Below, piece after piece: positions 33,619-45,878 of a DNA stretch of 64,000 nt. How positions within the stretch are numbered: the first letter of the stretch is position 1; every line of letters begins with the position of its first letter. The position numbers and the translations under genes are program-made. The DNA comes from Siphonodentalium dalli (taxonomy: Eukaryota; Mollusca; Scaphopoda; Gadilida; Siphonodentaliidae), in NCBI GenBank assembly GCA_032622095.1, contig CP136061.1, positions 193,944,369 through 194,008,368 of the forward strand, read 5' to 3'. The notes beneath the pieces were generated by a model, which saw nothing but the letters and a program-made list of their open reading frames with translations, ran no database searches and was not told the origin of the DNA.

Positions 33619-34098
33619 AGGTACTCAATCCGAACAGAGGGTCCCCATCTCAACAGATTCCAACAACAACAATCCGATCAGAGGGTCCTATATTACTATT
33701 TCTTTGGCTTTGGGGGTAAAAAATATTTGATTCGATTCGAGGAACCCATCAAACAAAGCTCAGAGTTATTAGATATTGATTTTTGAAATTTGTTATGTTC
33801 TCGAGATGAGTACTAATAATTGCCTTCAACTGCCGTAATCTGCTCGGGATGTGTACACCAAAATCTATTCAAACAGACAAGGATGGATAACTCTAAAATC
33901 AAGTGGTAATAATAACGCAATTTTGACTGAGTTCTGGGCCAGAAAGTATTCCCGATAATGAAAAATAATAGATTTCTAAAATCGATATCTAACAAATCAG
34001 AGCTTTGATGGGTGACTTCCTCGACTCGAATCAAATATTTTTGACCCCCGAAGCCATTGAAATAGTAATTGAGAGGAGTTTTGTCGGATTGAGTACCT
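33619..34098. mobile_element. 480-bp TTAA-flanked TIR element
   Basis: TTAA at 33615-33618 and 34099-34102 bracket TIRs AGGTACTCAATCCGA. Longer internal inverted repeats cover about 33700-33790 and 33960-34060 (AATATTTGATTCGA, CATCAAA..GCTCAGAGTTA). A partial relative lies at 35590-35705. PiggyBac-like target site; no ORF. Confidence 0.7.
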
Positions 34099-34427
34099 TT
34101 AACCAATAGAATTGCTCTGAGTTATGTAAACAGAAGCAAAACTTCTGTAACACGAGCAGGCTCTTCTTTACGTACATAATCGTACGTCTTGACGAAAATA
34201 TACTATTTACGCGCTGATTATGTTTGGCATATATGAACAAAACTATATATATTTTAATATTTCTTCTGTTGATGGCGATTTGAACAAATATGAATATTGT
34301 AGCACACAGACCCCACTGGACGTAGATAGCTGGGTAGTTGCCAAAGATCTCCCAATTTCACAAGCCGGGTCAGGGAAAGACCGTGCTGTGTGGCGTGGGT
34401 CACAATTTCTCGGGTGGATATATCTGG

Positions 34428-34500
34428 GGCCGTGGCCGAGTTGGTAGACCACGGGGTCACTTGCCAAGTAATGAGTCCGGTGAACACGTTGATGAAATTT
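34428..34500 (+). other. tRNA-like head of a possible SINE
   Basis: TGGCCGAGTTGG fits the polymerase III A-box consensus and sits in a GTGG...CCAC stem as in tRNA D-arms. I do not see a good B box at the expected distance, so this may be chance or a decayed SINE. Confidence 0.25.
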
Positions 34501-34604
34501 ATTCTTATAACAGAAATTCAATGGATGTACGTATGGCGTACAAAATATATGCTAAGTGCTATACATGTAATGAACATATATAGATCTCAATAAATGGAGT
34601 TACC

Positions 34605-35000
34605 TCCCGTTGAACGGATTTCCCCAAAGGTAATTCCCGTTGAACGGGAAATGCATAATTATAACTCAATTCCGTTGAACGGATTATCCCAAAGTTAGAT
34701 AAATATCCATGTTTATATATGCACCTTAAAACTAGTTGAATCCGTTGAACGGATTTTACCAAAGTTAGCTATTAAGTTTTGGTTTCAACTGGCAAGAGTG
34801 ATGGACAATTCTAGTGACCAAGAGTTGGGTTGAAGCACCCTATTTATATGTTTTGCCGAAATCCGGTGACCAATGGCATTGCTGAACGGATCCGTTGGCG
34901 AGCCGATGACCAATCACGTTATAGAACGGAATCGGACCAGCCTGAACGGATCCGTCAACCAATGTCAGTACTCAACGGAATCCGTTGACCAATGATGGCG
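34605..35000. repeat. Cluster of palindromic TCCGTTGAACGGA motifs
   Basis: At least four close matches (34608, 34637, 34670, 34740) followed by AACGGATCCGT variants at 34886, 34947 and 34976. The first ones are about 63-69 bp apart with CCCAAAG after the motif. Could be degenerate tandem units or a cluster of binding sites. Confidence 0.55.
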
Positions 35001-35589
35001 CAAAAGAATAAAAGTAGTTACGCGAACACAAAAATAGATCCTTAATACCGGTCATTGGTCTGGATAAGAGAATATTTAAATAGCTAAGATAAATAATTAA
35101 TTGTTATAGATATAATATAAACCCTTTGAACTTGAGAATTTGAATAATATTGAAGTTGGCGCCCCTTAGACTTTTCAAGGACGAAGCGTATGAATACGGA
35201 ACTAGATCTTCTCATCGCTTGGTCCCAAATCAGCTTAAGACAACGCTTTAACTCCAACCAAATACCGACTTAATTAATATGAGTTTTAGATGCAGTGAAA
35301 TTGTCAATTCTTGTTATTATCTCCCTTGATCGAAGATTGTAATCCGATGAAATGCTGTTGGAATCCATGGTAATACCTCCGGGTATTACAAGATTTCTGC
35401 AACGAACGCCACCCGTGCCTGTATATGTACCTAGCCTACATTCTATACCCGACGGTCTGATTTTTTCATGCAGAAACTTTGCACAGATGCCAATTGATCC
35501 TGTACTAATTTTGATATAATCGTGGATGCTCAATTGCTCATGCAGGCAATTATATGTTAAATATGCATAACCCGAATTAACGCTCCCAA

Positions 35590-35705
35590 ATTACTATTTC
35601 TTTGGCTTCGGGGATGGGGGGGGGTAAAAATATTTGATTCGAGTCGATGAACCCACCCATCAAAGCTCAGAGTGATCAGATATCGATTTTTTAAATTTTG
35701 TATTT
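35590..35705 (+). repeat. Fragment of the TTAA element at 33619-34098
   Basis: Shares TATTTCTTTGGCTT, AATATTTGATTCGA and CATCAAAGCTCAGAGT with 33690-33780. No terminal repeat visible. Confidence 0.65.
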
Positions 35706-36299
35706 CCCGAGATCAGGGGGGAGTCTGGGAAAAAATTGCACATATAGGGCCCAAAAAGTTTGTTTCCGACCCCGATGGACCCACCACCCCATTTGTGCAA
35801 AAAAAAAAAAAAAATTCTTCCAAAATTTTGGGGACCCACCCCCCTTTCTCATGTTTTAATTGTTGTTTTTATCAAAATTTCAGAGTTTTTTTTAGCCGTT
35901 CTTCAATAACTGTGTTAACTGCCTTTCAATCCCATTCCGCTATCATTTTTTTGGTGCAAACTCTTGCTGTGTACCATTAAGACTCAAGCAATAACATGCT
36001 TAATTGGTAAACACAGATCAGAAAAACGAAAAATAAACTGTATTTCCAGGTGTTTTCAGTATCTAACAACAATAATAAAGCATTGTGTAGGTACACTATA
36101 TGTCACAAATCGCCCTAGACCCCATTATAGCCTTAATATATCGAGTGTGTTGTGTCTGACAGAACACTGGCCAGTGTAAATAGTGGTAAACAGATCAGGG
36201 GTTCCACAATTATTTGTGCATGACCAAAGAACTCTTTAGTCTTATCCACCGGGGTGGGTGGGGGAGGGGAATTGTTGTTGGTTAGGTATACACCTAGAT

Positions 36300-36770
36300 A
36301 TATGGTTATTATACCCCCCCCCGATATTAGTCGGCGGGTATATAGTTGACGTCTCGAGCCGTCCGTGCGTCAGTCCGTACAAACATTTTGCATCATAACT
36401 CAAGAGTCGGTTGTCATATTTTGATGCCCTATGGCATGGTGACAGACCAGAAATGGGGAACGAATATGCATAATATCACGGGTTGTGACCATCAATGCCT
36501 ACCAGATTTATGGGCCCTGTTCGACTTTATGAAATTCAGTCCGTACAAAGTTTTTGCAATATAAGTTAAGTGTCAGTTGTCGAATTTGATGTGGTTTGGT
36601 ATGGTGATAGACCAGAATGATAGGGGAAGGATGTATGCACATATTACTGCATATCACAGGTTTCGCCTATCAATGCATACCAGAGTTACCGGCCTTGTTC
36701 CATCCGTAAACACGTTTTGCATTATTATAACTCAACCATGGGTTAAGTTTCCTGAACGCTATTACGGTGG
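36300..36770 (+). repeat. Tandem repeat of ~195 bp with CAGTCCGTACAAA motif
   Basis: Two and a half units share TCCGTACAAA, ATTTTGCAT.ATAACTCAA, GGTGACAGACCAGAA and CATATTAC. A related block in the other orientation lies at 44450-44790 (AGTTATGAGTTGAAACG, CGTCCGTCC complement). The ORF across it is repeat-derived. Confidence 0.6.
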
Positions 36771-37287
36771 TCCACTGTGAAGTGGGCCGGGATCCTGTGA
36801 AATCCAGAATGTTGCTAAATCTGAGGCTAAAGAGTCACTATAGCTGCATATATAGCCATATACCAACAAGCATGGTACTAACATGCTTACAAAGAACATT
36901 ACATGGTCAGTACTTGTAAATTGTTTGAAATAAAACCATTTTGGAAAAAATTTACAAGCACGATTTTTTCGGCCTCTGGACCACCCACCCACCCCGGCCC
37001 TATATACGGAATTTTTTTGCAGACTCCCCCCTGCCGAGATATGTATTTTTTTTACAGGCTGGAAAAAATTCAAACCGACGGTCTCGGTCCAAATTGCGGA
37101 TGAAGATGGATAACTCTAAAATCAAGTGTGTTTTTTTTTGTGTATAGATGTGGCAATCCGGCCAGATTTCGTTGAACAAAGTGTTGATAAATAACATTTT
37201 GGGCAATATTATACTAGTGTTGACTATGGTTAGCATTATTTTTGGGCAATTAATCGATTCTGATAACAGAAGCGGCATTTCAACAAA

Positions 37288-37289
37288 AT

Positions 37290-37321
<32 letters not shown>

Positions 37322-37322
37322 G
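37288..37322. repeat. GTT microsatellite
   Basis: Eleven or so GTT units. Confidence 0.95.
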
Positions 37323-37414
37323 AAATATGATGATATGGGGACCATCGAATCGGATCGAGTATCTTTATTACGCCACCTGTGGTGTATCTAGCTTCTGTGA
37401 TTTTGATATTGTGT

Positions 37415-37905
37415 GGTGGACAGGGCGAATGTATTCTTGGAGATTGGTTGTACCTTACTCAATCGTACCGATAGAATCACGTAGATGCCGAAATTGTAAA
37501 GTTAACGCCACCGGTGTATAATATGTTTATGAAAATATGATAAATCGTATCGATAGAGTCAGGATAGGCTGAAATTGTAAACTTAAAGTCACCGGTGTAA
37601 TAATATGTTGTTGAAAATATAAATAATTTGATAGACTGAAAATAATATATAACCCATTGTGAGCCCCTGGCGTATTCTTAGACATTTTGTTTTGTACCAT
37701 TACTCAATCGTACCGATAGAATCACGTAGATGCCGAAATTGTAAAGTTAACGCCACCGGTGTATAATATGTTTATGAAAATATGATAAATCGTATCGATA
37801 GAGTCAGGATAGGCTGAAATTGTAAACTTAAAGTAACTTGTTTTTGAAAATATAAATAATTTGATAGACTGAAAATAATGTGTAACCCATTGGGAACCCC
37901 TTGAA
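37415..37905 (+). repeat. 245-bp tandem duplication
   Basis: CTCAATCGTACCGATAGAAT occurs at 37458 and 37703, and the sequence stays nearly identical through TTGATAGACTGAAAATAAT. The second copy lacks about 15 bp around 37835. Confidence 0.9.
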
Positions 37906-38180
37906 GTGAATTGTGGGTAGTTTCATTGTGATATTCTCCGCCATCTTTATTTTCTGGAATTATCACCAAGATTTCTCCATTCGATTCTCTTAAAATGCAC
38001 CCGAATCGGTCTTTTGATAATTCTATCTAAATACATCTTAGCTACTATTTGGATCTGCTGTCCCGGTCGAAAGGGGTTTAGTTTGACCAAAATGGTAATT
38101 GACAAAAGCCTGTTTATAAAATGCGTCTACTCAGTACTCGATGACCCGTCCACCGTGAAGTTGACTGATTATTATACAAT

Positions 38181-38359
38181 AACATGATTTTTGAGGACTT
38201 TGCACTCCATTATCGGACCTCCATTAGTGATTAGCAGCCCGGCGGTCCCTTAGACGCCCGATGTGATCATGTGATAGCCGAGGGCTGCTAATGACTGTAG
38301 GGCTGCTTATCGCTAATGGAGGTCTGATAATGGAGCGAAACCACCGAGAAAATCATGTT
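38181..38359. mobile_element. ~179-bp hairpin MITE
   Basis: Ends AACATGATTTT and AAAATCATGTT; arms share CTCCATTATCGGACCTCCAT and GATTAGCAGCCC with mismatches. Noncoding. Confidence 0.7.
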
Positions 38360-38811
38360 TTTGTTATTATTATCAAGTACCATATTATTGTTTGATGATG
38401 TTTGTATTGCCAGCAAAGGTATTTAAGTTGAATAGGACTATCGGAAACTCCTTTTACCGGCCATGTGACGTGTAGGGCCGATAATCAGTTGACAGCTCAT
38501 ATTATGTGTTGATCGCTACCACCTCTTAATGCCCAGTAAAACAGTGTCAATTTGTAGATAAAGTGGTGATAATTATTATTATCACCTGACTCAAATGGCT
38601 TTCATTGGCAGTAGCAACATAAGTGACATGTTAAACATATAGCTGAACCTGCAATAAACAAGATCCAGTCAATCATTGGATATGACGAATGTAAAAGAAA
38701 ATTAGTGACTGGTTTGTAAGGATATATATAGCACTGACTGTGACCAAAACTCACAACCAAAATGATAGGTTGATATATGTACATGACTAGTCAACATATG
38801 GAAGAGACATA

Positions 38812-39023
38812 CAGTAATGCCCTAAGTAATCGACTCCATAACACAGCAGAATTATGGGTAACTTTTCAGGGTTTAGTCGGAAATATGGCTTGTTGCCATT
38901 CATCGGAAAGCTCTCGGGGAGAGCTTTCCGATGAATGGCAACAAGCCATATTTCCGACTAAATCCTGAAAAGTTACCCATAATTCTGCTGTGGTTATGGA
39001 GTCGATTACTTAGGGCATTACTG
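38812..39023. mobile_element. CAGTAATGCCC MITE (Tc1/mariner-like), copy 1
   Basis: 212 bp, flanked by TA on both sides, almost a perfect hairpin with arms from CAGTAATGCCCTAAGTAATC inward to AAAGCTCTCGGGGAGAGCTTT. TA target and CAGT...ACTG ends fit Tc1/mariner. Confidence 0.88.
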
Positions 39024-39279
39024 TATCTTACTTATTTCTATTTTAAAAGTATTGAAATGTCAGGCCTGGTTTTTAATTTAAAAATGTTCTATCATTCCTA
39101 ACAAGTTTCATATAGTTTCCGGGGTATAAAATAATAAATAAAGTATTCTGATGTGTTTACATATATGGGTAATTTTTAATATATCTGATTGAGTAATAAC
39201 TCTCAGATAATCATATATTTATTTGAATTGGAGAAAATCGTTAGGCCAACACGACATATACTCTATTCAGCCTCAAAAT

Positions 39280-39402
39280 TTGGTGCTGGTCATTTGTAGA
39301 ATGAGGTCCCCAGAGTGTGAGTTTAGTGACGCTACCCCACACAGCAGGCTGACATCACCAAATTCACCCTCAAGGGACCCCATTCTACAAATGACCAACA
39401 CT
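39280..39402. repeat. 123-bp hairpin
   Basis: TTGGTCATTTGTAGAATG pairs with CATTCTACAAATGACCAA, extending inward through GGTCCC..GAG. Noncoding. Confidence 0.7.
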
Positions 39403-40157
39403 ATACTTTGATACCTGACTCTAATATTTCATGGTGTGTATTCAAATCCACGGTCTTGGTTATTACCAAGACTGAACCCCGAGAACAGGTTCTTCATGAG
39501 TTGAGCACTGATAACTGGCCCAGGAACTCTGAACTTATGTTCGCGGGTTCAGATTATCACTCCCCAAATACCGAGAAGTAAGAATACTAATCAAATAACA
39601 TGTTCTTAGTTTGTTCCTTCACTGTTCTCAGTGTTTGAGTCATCACTTGCAGATCTAGGCCTTTGTATCCCCCCCCCCAATTCAAGTTGTTAAACGCTGT
39701 GTCAATATATTGAAATGTGCCAAAATAAATGAGAATCAGTGAGAATGAAATTTTTGCCATTGCATAGCTGTGTGCATGTATCTGTAGCACATGTACTGAG
39801 AAACACTGAAATGTTGAATTTCATGTTGATACATGTATCAAAGAAAAAGTTATCTTGAAATCAATTATTGTTGTAAATCGAGTGCAACGATTTCAACTTT
39901 TGATCTCAGTTTAGAAATTTTATTTTCTAGCTAGAAGGCAGATTTGAACACATCCTCAAAGTAAAATTGGCAGTCAAGGTGTATAACTCTATCAACTTTG
40001 GAACTGATACATTTCCATTCTGCATAACACTGTGTATGACACAAGATGAAACCTTGAGGCAGAGTAAGTACATATCATTCACAACAACTTTGATAAACAA
40101 TTTACAAGAGAAAGCAAAATGATGAGAGGGAGAGGGCGGGAGATAATGGAAAAGATA

Positions 40158-40296
40158 CAGAAATGATCTAAATAATCGACTCCTTAACCACAGCAGAATT
40201 ATGGGTAATTTTTCAGGATTTAGTCGAAAATATGGCTTGTTGCCATTCATCGGAAAGCTCTCGCTGTTAAGGAGTTGATTACTTAGAGCATTACTG
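40158..40296. mobile_element. CAGTAATGCCC MITE, copy 2 (deleted)
   Basis: 139 bp between TA dinucleotides. The left arm reaches the CGGAAAGCTCTCG loop but most of the right arm is deleted. Confidence 0.8.
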
Positions 40297-40628
40297 TATG
40301 ACAATAAATACATTTGCATATTTTGATTATTCACGGAAAATGAACATCAAAATAACTTTGAAGAGTATAACACGAGATAGTGGATATGCACTTCTATAGA
40401 TAATTTTATAATAATAAATAACATTTCCTGCGAGATTCATTTTTATGAGTTAGGCCACACAAAGTTTAAAGTTTTATTCTCTCATGCAATTCAGTTAGAC
40501 TTGCTCATAGCTTCAAATGAGGCCTATCTAGCATGATAGGCAACACTATATCAAAGGCTTCAATCTCGAAGAAGTGATTGTATAGGCGACGTCAACCTTT
40601 CATAAAAGTTAATGAAATATCAACTTAA

Positions 40629-40889
40629 CCCTTTTCATGACAGGAGCTGCGCTGGTGCAGCATTAAAAATCCTGTTTCAGTGCATTAACATATATGTGCG
40701 AGTCTCCCATAGGGAGCCTGACATATATAAGAGAATGTACTGGCTTACAATGTCAAGGTAAATAATGTTAGGCCAATGTATTCTCTTACATATGCGAGGC
40801 TCCCTATGGGAGACTCACATTACATGTATAAGAGAATGCATTGGCACATGGTTTTCGCAAAATTTCAGTAAGCTCCAGTCATGGAAGAG
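40629..40889. mobile_element. TTAA-family MITE, copy 3
   Basis: 261 bp bounded by TTAA at 40625-40628 and 40890-40893. It has the family core twice (CTCCCATAGGGAG and CTCCCTATGGGAG palindromes) and ends like the copy at 19191. Confidence 0.75.
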
Positions 40890-41803
40890 TTAATCCGACC
40901 ATTAATTTCAATAGATGATAGAGGGGGTATGGTAGTGAAGCCCATCAACAGGTTCTCGGGAAGTGCAGTTTTTACTCTTCTTAGGAACTCTTTACACACG
41001 CCTCACTATCCAATGGTTAGCAACCGTATCTAGGTCCTATCAGAATTTTGAATTGATAATCACACAGTGAGCGTGACAATTCACGTCCACGCTTGGTATT
41101 ATAATAGTATGGTTTTGACACAAACTTTCTTGCTCATTTCCACTTGAGTAAATCTTTACTCAATTACCATGCTATATCGTCTCGCTCGATGTGTTACAAT
41201 CAAAACAAAACGCTGATATGACCTAAAAATATGACAACTAACCGACGGATAGTGTAGCTTGCGAAGGGGTGTATTAGTCTCTGTAAATCACAGCATTAAA
41301 AAATAAAATGAAAATGTACCTTTGGTCCTTGGAGAAATCGCATTCATTAGGAAACATGCCATATGAAAGATAATATATACTCAAACAGTGTTTGCAAAAG
41401 ATAGTTCAAAATAGTTTTGAGCAGGGCATAAATAATGTTGCATGTGATGAGTTTCAGGATCATACGGTAGGTCATGAGAAACAATTGTTTAAATTTGTGA
41501 GGCTTTAAATATAAGGAATCAAAATGGATTAGTTTGTTCAAAAACTTTCAACTGACAAGATTTGAAAGAAATAATGTAAGCAAGAAGAAACTTAATGCAT
41601 CAGGATAGCATCATAACCAAGGTCTGGACCCAAACGAATGGAAATTCTATATAAACGATAATTCGTAAGGCTGCTCCCCATTAGTTAGGTAAAGACAATC
41701 CATTTATGATTGTGAGTCTGGGAGACAGGTAAAGACAATCCATTTCTGATTGTGAGTCGATCACATGAGGACCTTGAACTTAGTGAAATCTGATCACCAT
41801 TAA

Positions 41804-42208
41804 CCCTTTCAGTGCCAGGTCCGATTTTTGTATCAACCCATATACCCTGTGCCAATGCATTCTATTATACATGTATATGCGATAGGCCGCCTCGCATATA
41901 TAAGAGAATACATTGGCCTAACAATTTTTCATCATTTGTTATTATTTTTTACAATTTTGATAATTTTTTCTTGTATTCTTTAACAGACTTATTTTGTAGG
42001 TTTAGTGCCAGGGAATCTTACGTTTTTCATTTGCATCAAAATTATTACTATGAATGCTTGGTGATAGTTTTGAGTTATAACATCCCCCTAAGGTTTTATC
42101 CAGTTTGTTTTTAAATTCGCTATAGCATGCTTAAGCATACCCAAAAAAGGGCCGATTTTACAGACCGTAAATTAGGGCCGATGAGATCGGCCCCTGGCAC
42201 TGAAAGGG
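41804..42208. mobile_element. PiggyBac-like MITE, TTAA-family copy 4
   Basis: 405 bp flanked by TTAA (41800-41803, 42209-42212) with TIR CCCTTTCAGTGCCAGG. PiggyBac/looper elements use TTAA and CCYTTT-like ends. It shares ATACCCTGTGCCAATGCATT with the other family members. The 100-codon ORF inside is not recognised. Confidence 0.82.
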
Positions 42209-42469
42209 TTAAAGCAATACATATTTAAAGTGATGTGCAACACTCTTGGGTGAACAAATGGGAATAGTTAATACAATGTACATTTAATTAGCTATTTTCA
42301 TTAATTTTAAATGAACATAAACTGCAACCTGTCAACTACAATATTAACTTACAATGTGAGGTTAATTCTGACCCTGCTATCGAGTTGCACTTCCCTTGCT
42401 CACCTTAGTTCTTGACATGATACGGAGTATCAATAGAAGTATAATATAATTCAAGGCACTTTACAAGAT

Positions 42470-42880
42470 TCAAAATTCAAACAATTACTCCAGTGTTTCA
42501 AATAAATGTTTTATGTACGTTAATAATTTCATTGAATATTTCCAACCTGCACGTTGATTAATTGGGTCTGCACAATGCACAGTTATTTTATTTTCTTATG
42601 CCGAAAACTACAAGATTAAAAATTCAAACAATTACTCTAGTGTTCCAAATAAACGTTTATGCATGTTTATTAATATCATTGAATATTTCCACCCTGCACG
42701 TTGATTATTTGGGTCTGCACAATGCAGTTATTTTATTTGCTTCTGCCGAAAACTACAAGATTAAAAATTAAATCAATTAATCTAGTGTTCCAAATAAATG
42801 TTTATGTACATTTATTAATTTAATTGAATATTTCCACCGGTCTGCACAATGCAGAGTTATTTTATTTGCTCCCTCTGTCG
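42470..42880 (+). repeat. Three ~147-bp tandem units, with inverted remnant at 43400-43450
   Basis: CCAAATAAA..TTTATGTACATT recurs at about 42499, 42647 and 42792 together with GAATATTTCCACCCTGCACG and GGGTCTGCACAATGCA. The piece GTTTATTTGGAACACTAGAG near 43427 is its inverse, so the units may be TIR material of an element of about 1 kb. Confidence 0.7.
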
Positions 42881-43627
42881 AAAACTTGAGTATATTTTGT
42901 AAACAAAACTCGAGGTGAGGTGTTTGTTATTTCTCTGTTGATTCCAGCTGTATACGTTTTGATGCCAACTGTACATAATCACGCACCATTTGTATCACTA
43001 GTATTGACACTAAACGTCTGACGTATGTCTACCCCATTGCAAGTGCACAACAGGCAATGATGTTGTGTAATATTTCATATTTTACATTAACTTGTGCAAG
43101 AGTAAATTGGGTTTAATTTATTTCGGCCCTGGATTGAGCTCGTGATTTTACTTCTACTAGTTATATAACTCCATCAAGCTTTTTATGTTTTGACAACGGC
43201 ACGGAAGGGGGACACAGGAACAGACATAAAAATAACCTTCTCACAGACTAGATAGGATCCATCCACCTGATTGGTTACGTACAATCCGCGAAATTTTTCT
43301 ATCCCATAATTACAAATGTCAACAGATAAAATCAAACTGCATGTACCTTCCCTGCACATTTATACAGGCCTGCACATTTATAAAAAAAATTCAGGATTTT
43401 AACCATAAATGTTTATTTGGGACTACAGGTTTATTTGGAACACTAGAGTACACATCTATAGCACTAAAGATGTGGAGATGTATCTAGTGGTTCTCCAAAC
43501 TGGAAGTGGAGTAAAAAGAAATGTCTCTAAATCAATCCATTTATGCCACTTCCTACATTATTCAATTGAGAAGAATGTGACAGATGAAATAATAATGAGT
43601 TGAGGTTGCATGATAAATACACTCGCA

Positions 43628-44150
43628 CAGGGACCAGCCGAGAGGGCGACACTTCTCTCTAAAATGGGCTACTTCTCCTATTTATGTTACAGGGAGAAGT
43701 GTCTTCTCTCTAATATACAGTAATGCCCTAAATAATCGACTCCTTAACCACAGCAGAATTATGGGTAACTTTTCAGGATTTAGTCGGAAATATGGCTTGT
43801 TGCCATTCCTTAGAAAGCTCTCAGTGAGAGCTTTCCAATTAATGACAACAAGCCATATTCCGAATAAATCCTGAAGAAAAGTTACCCATAATTCTGCTGT
43901 GGTTAAGGAGTCGTTATTTAGGGCATTACTGTACCAGTATCCATATTTCAAGTGTATCTAATGAATATAATTGTGTACTTACTCTTAATTGGTATTATAA
44001 ATGGGCTCTTGTGTTGAATAATACTTATTGGATAACAGAAAGGTGAGGAATAAATTGAACTTCACACATTATGACTTCTCCCTGATAACAGTCCATTTCG
44101 CCCTAATAATCTAATCGGGAGAAGTACTTGAATTCTCTAGCTGGTCCCTG
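43628..44150. mobile_element. hAT-like MITE with nested mariner MITE
   Basis: TIR CAGGGACCAGC with flanks CACTCGCA and TACTCGCA, an 8-bp duplication with one mismatch; CAGGG ends and 8-bp sites fit hAT. The 214-bp MITE at 43718-43931 lies within it. Confidence 0.75.
43718..43931. mobile_element. CAGTAATGCCC MITE, copy 3
   Basis: 214 bp with TA on both sides, full hairpin, same family as 38812-39023; nested in the hAT-like element. Confidence 0.88.
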
Positions 44151-44449
44151 TACTCGCATATATAGAGAACTGCATGTGGCAAGTATATAATAATTATGTG
44201 CAAAGTAATTTCGTTAGCATTGATGAAGATACTAGAAACAAGTGCACCGCTGGGCGGAGGTAACGCCCCCGACTGTACAATCAGAGAGGATTTTTCTTAT
44301 TTTTGTGCAAATACTTATTAAATGGCACTTTGTAAAGTTATGTTATTCATGAGTATTTAGTACGATAGGGGATGCCTTGTTAAAATATGACAACACTTAC
44401 AGAGACCTCACACGCACGCAATATTAATGATGAAAACCTGAAATCTTGT

Positions 44450-44790
44450 CCCCCCAGCTGGTCTATTAGCATACCAAAGATGAACTGAATTGAGTTAGCG
44501 AAACCAAAGTTATGAGTTGAAACGTTCGTACGGACAGAATTTTCTAAGTCCAAAAAGGGGCGTAACTCTGGAAAAAATGGGCGGACGAAACCGCAGTTAT
44601 AGGGAAATCTTGTCCCCCCGGCTGGTCTATTAGCATACCAAAGATCAACTGAATTGAGTTAGCGAAACCAAAGTTATGAGTTGAAACGTTCGTACGGATG
44701 GACGGAAGGACGGACGGAAGGAAGGACGGACGGACGGGCGGAGGGCTCCACTATATACCCCCAAATCTCCATCGGAGATCGGGGAATTAA
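44450..44790 (-). repeat. Tandem repeat related to 36300-36770
   Basis: A ~150-bp unit occurs twice (CTTGTCCCCCCAGCTGGTCT at 44446 and a near copy at 44609), followed by a GGAC/GGAAGG simple repeat and ATATACCCCC. Confidence 0.65.
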
Positions 44791-45214
44791 TAACCAATGT
44801 AGTCAATGTCATTCAAGTAAACAAGCATCGTGAGGCAAGATATGACTATTTTTAATGATGAAATAATACTAGTCAGTAGTCACCGTGACGGTATGTTGAC
44901 AAGTGTAGTGTAAATTTATTATCGAAAACAAATTAAATTTCTTCCATCTAAAACATAAGTACGCGCTGAACTCTGTCATTTTAAGAATATATAAGTATTA
45001 CACACATACACACCAAATTTCAGATCAAAATTTCGAAAAATGACAGTTTTATAGACATAAATCGATTTCAAGTGTGAGCTAAAAATTTTGAAAAATTGAT
45101 TTGTATATGGCAGATGCCAATTGCCTTGTTAAATAAATTTTAGGGCCGTGCAAATGTTTTCTGAGCTGTTCCATATTGGGCACTAGAGTCCATATTTGAC
45201 CGTTATATCTGATA

Positions 45215-45878
45215 ATTGTGCGACAGTACAGTCGCGTTACTTTATACGTCAACATTGGTCATTATCACCCGACAAATTTATTTCGGCCTATCGTATCAAC
45301 CCCTATTTTCTCCCGCGTAGCCTGACTAAGTGTCAACATTGGTCTTTATCGCTCCACTAATTTGTATCGTTTCATCGGTATGAATTCCATATCCAATTAT
45401 CCACATATAACCAACCCAACCACTAATCCCGGTCCAATTTATTTAATTTTTTCATCGCTATAGTCACGTTACTTAATATTTTATCGCGTGATACTTGTAC
45501 TTATATGTCTATGGTATTACTATATTATACCGTATACGTATATCAATTGCTATTCCTTTCTATATAATCCTGGTGCCATCTATAGAGATAGAGATAATTT
45601 CATACCCCCCCCCCCCCCCCATGTTATGTCATTGCTGCTTTAGTACAGTCGCGATACATTACATGGCAACATCACTCCACTAATTTATGTCAGTTCATCG
45701 GTACGAACCCCTTTTTCTCAGAGTCCATATAACGTACCAACCCAACATCTTATAGAAGTCCATAAATGACTATTCTGGCACTATATAGAGATGACTAAGA
45801 TTCTGACACCCCCTATTTTATAGCCTTGTTGCAATGTTCAGTAGAGTTGAGATGCATAATATGTCAACATTGGTCATT
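45215..45878 (+). repeat. Degenerate tandem array, left part of a split locus
   Basis: GTCAACATTGGTC.TTATC, CTCCACTAATTT and GTTCATCGGTA motifs recur near 45250, 45335, 45660 and 45860. The array is cut by the 8.48-kb insertion and continues at 54356. Confidence 0.7.

Noticed and set aside
34428-34500. A functional tRNA gene
   Set aside because: Only an A-box-like segment is present; no B box, anticodon arm or closing acceptor stem.
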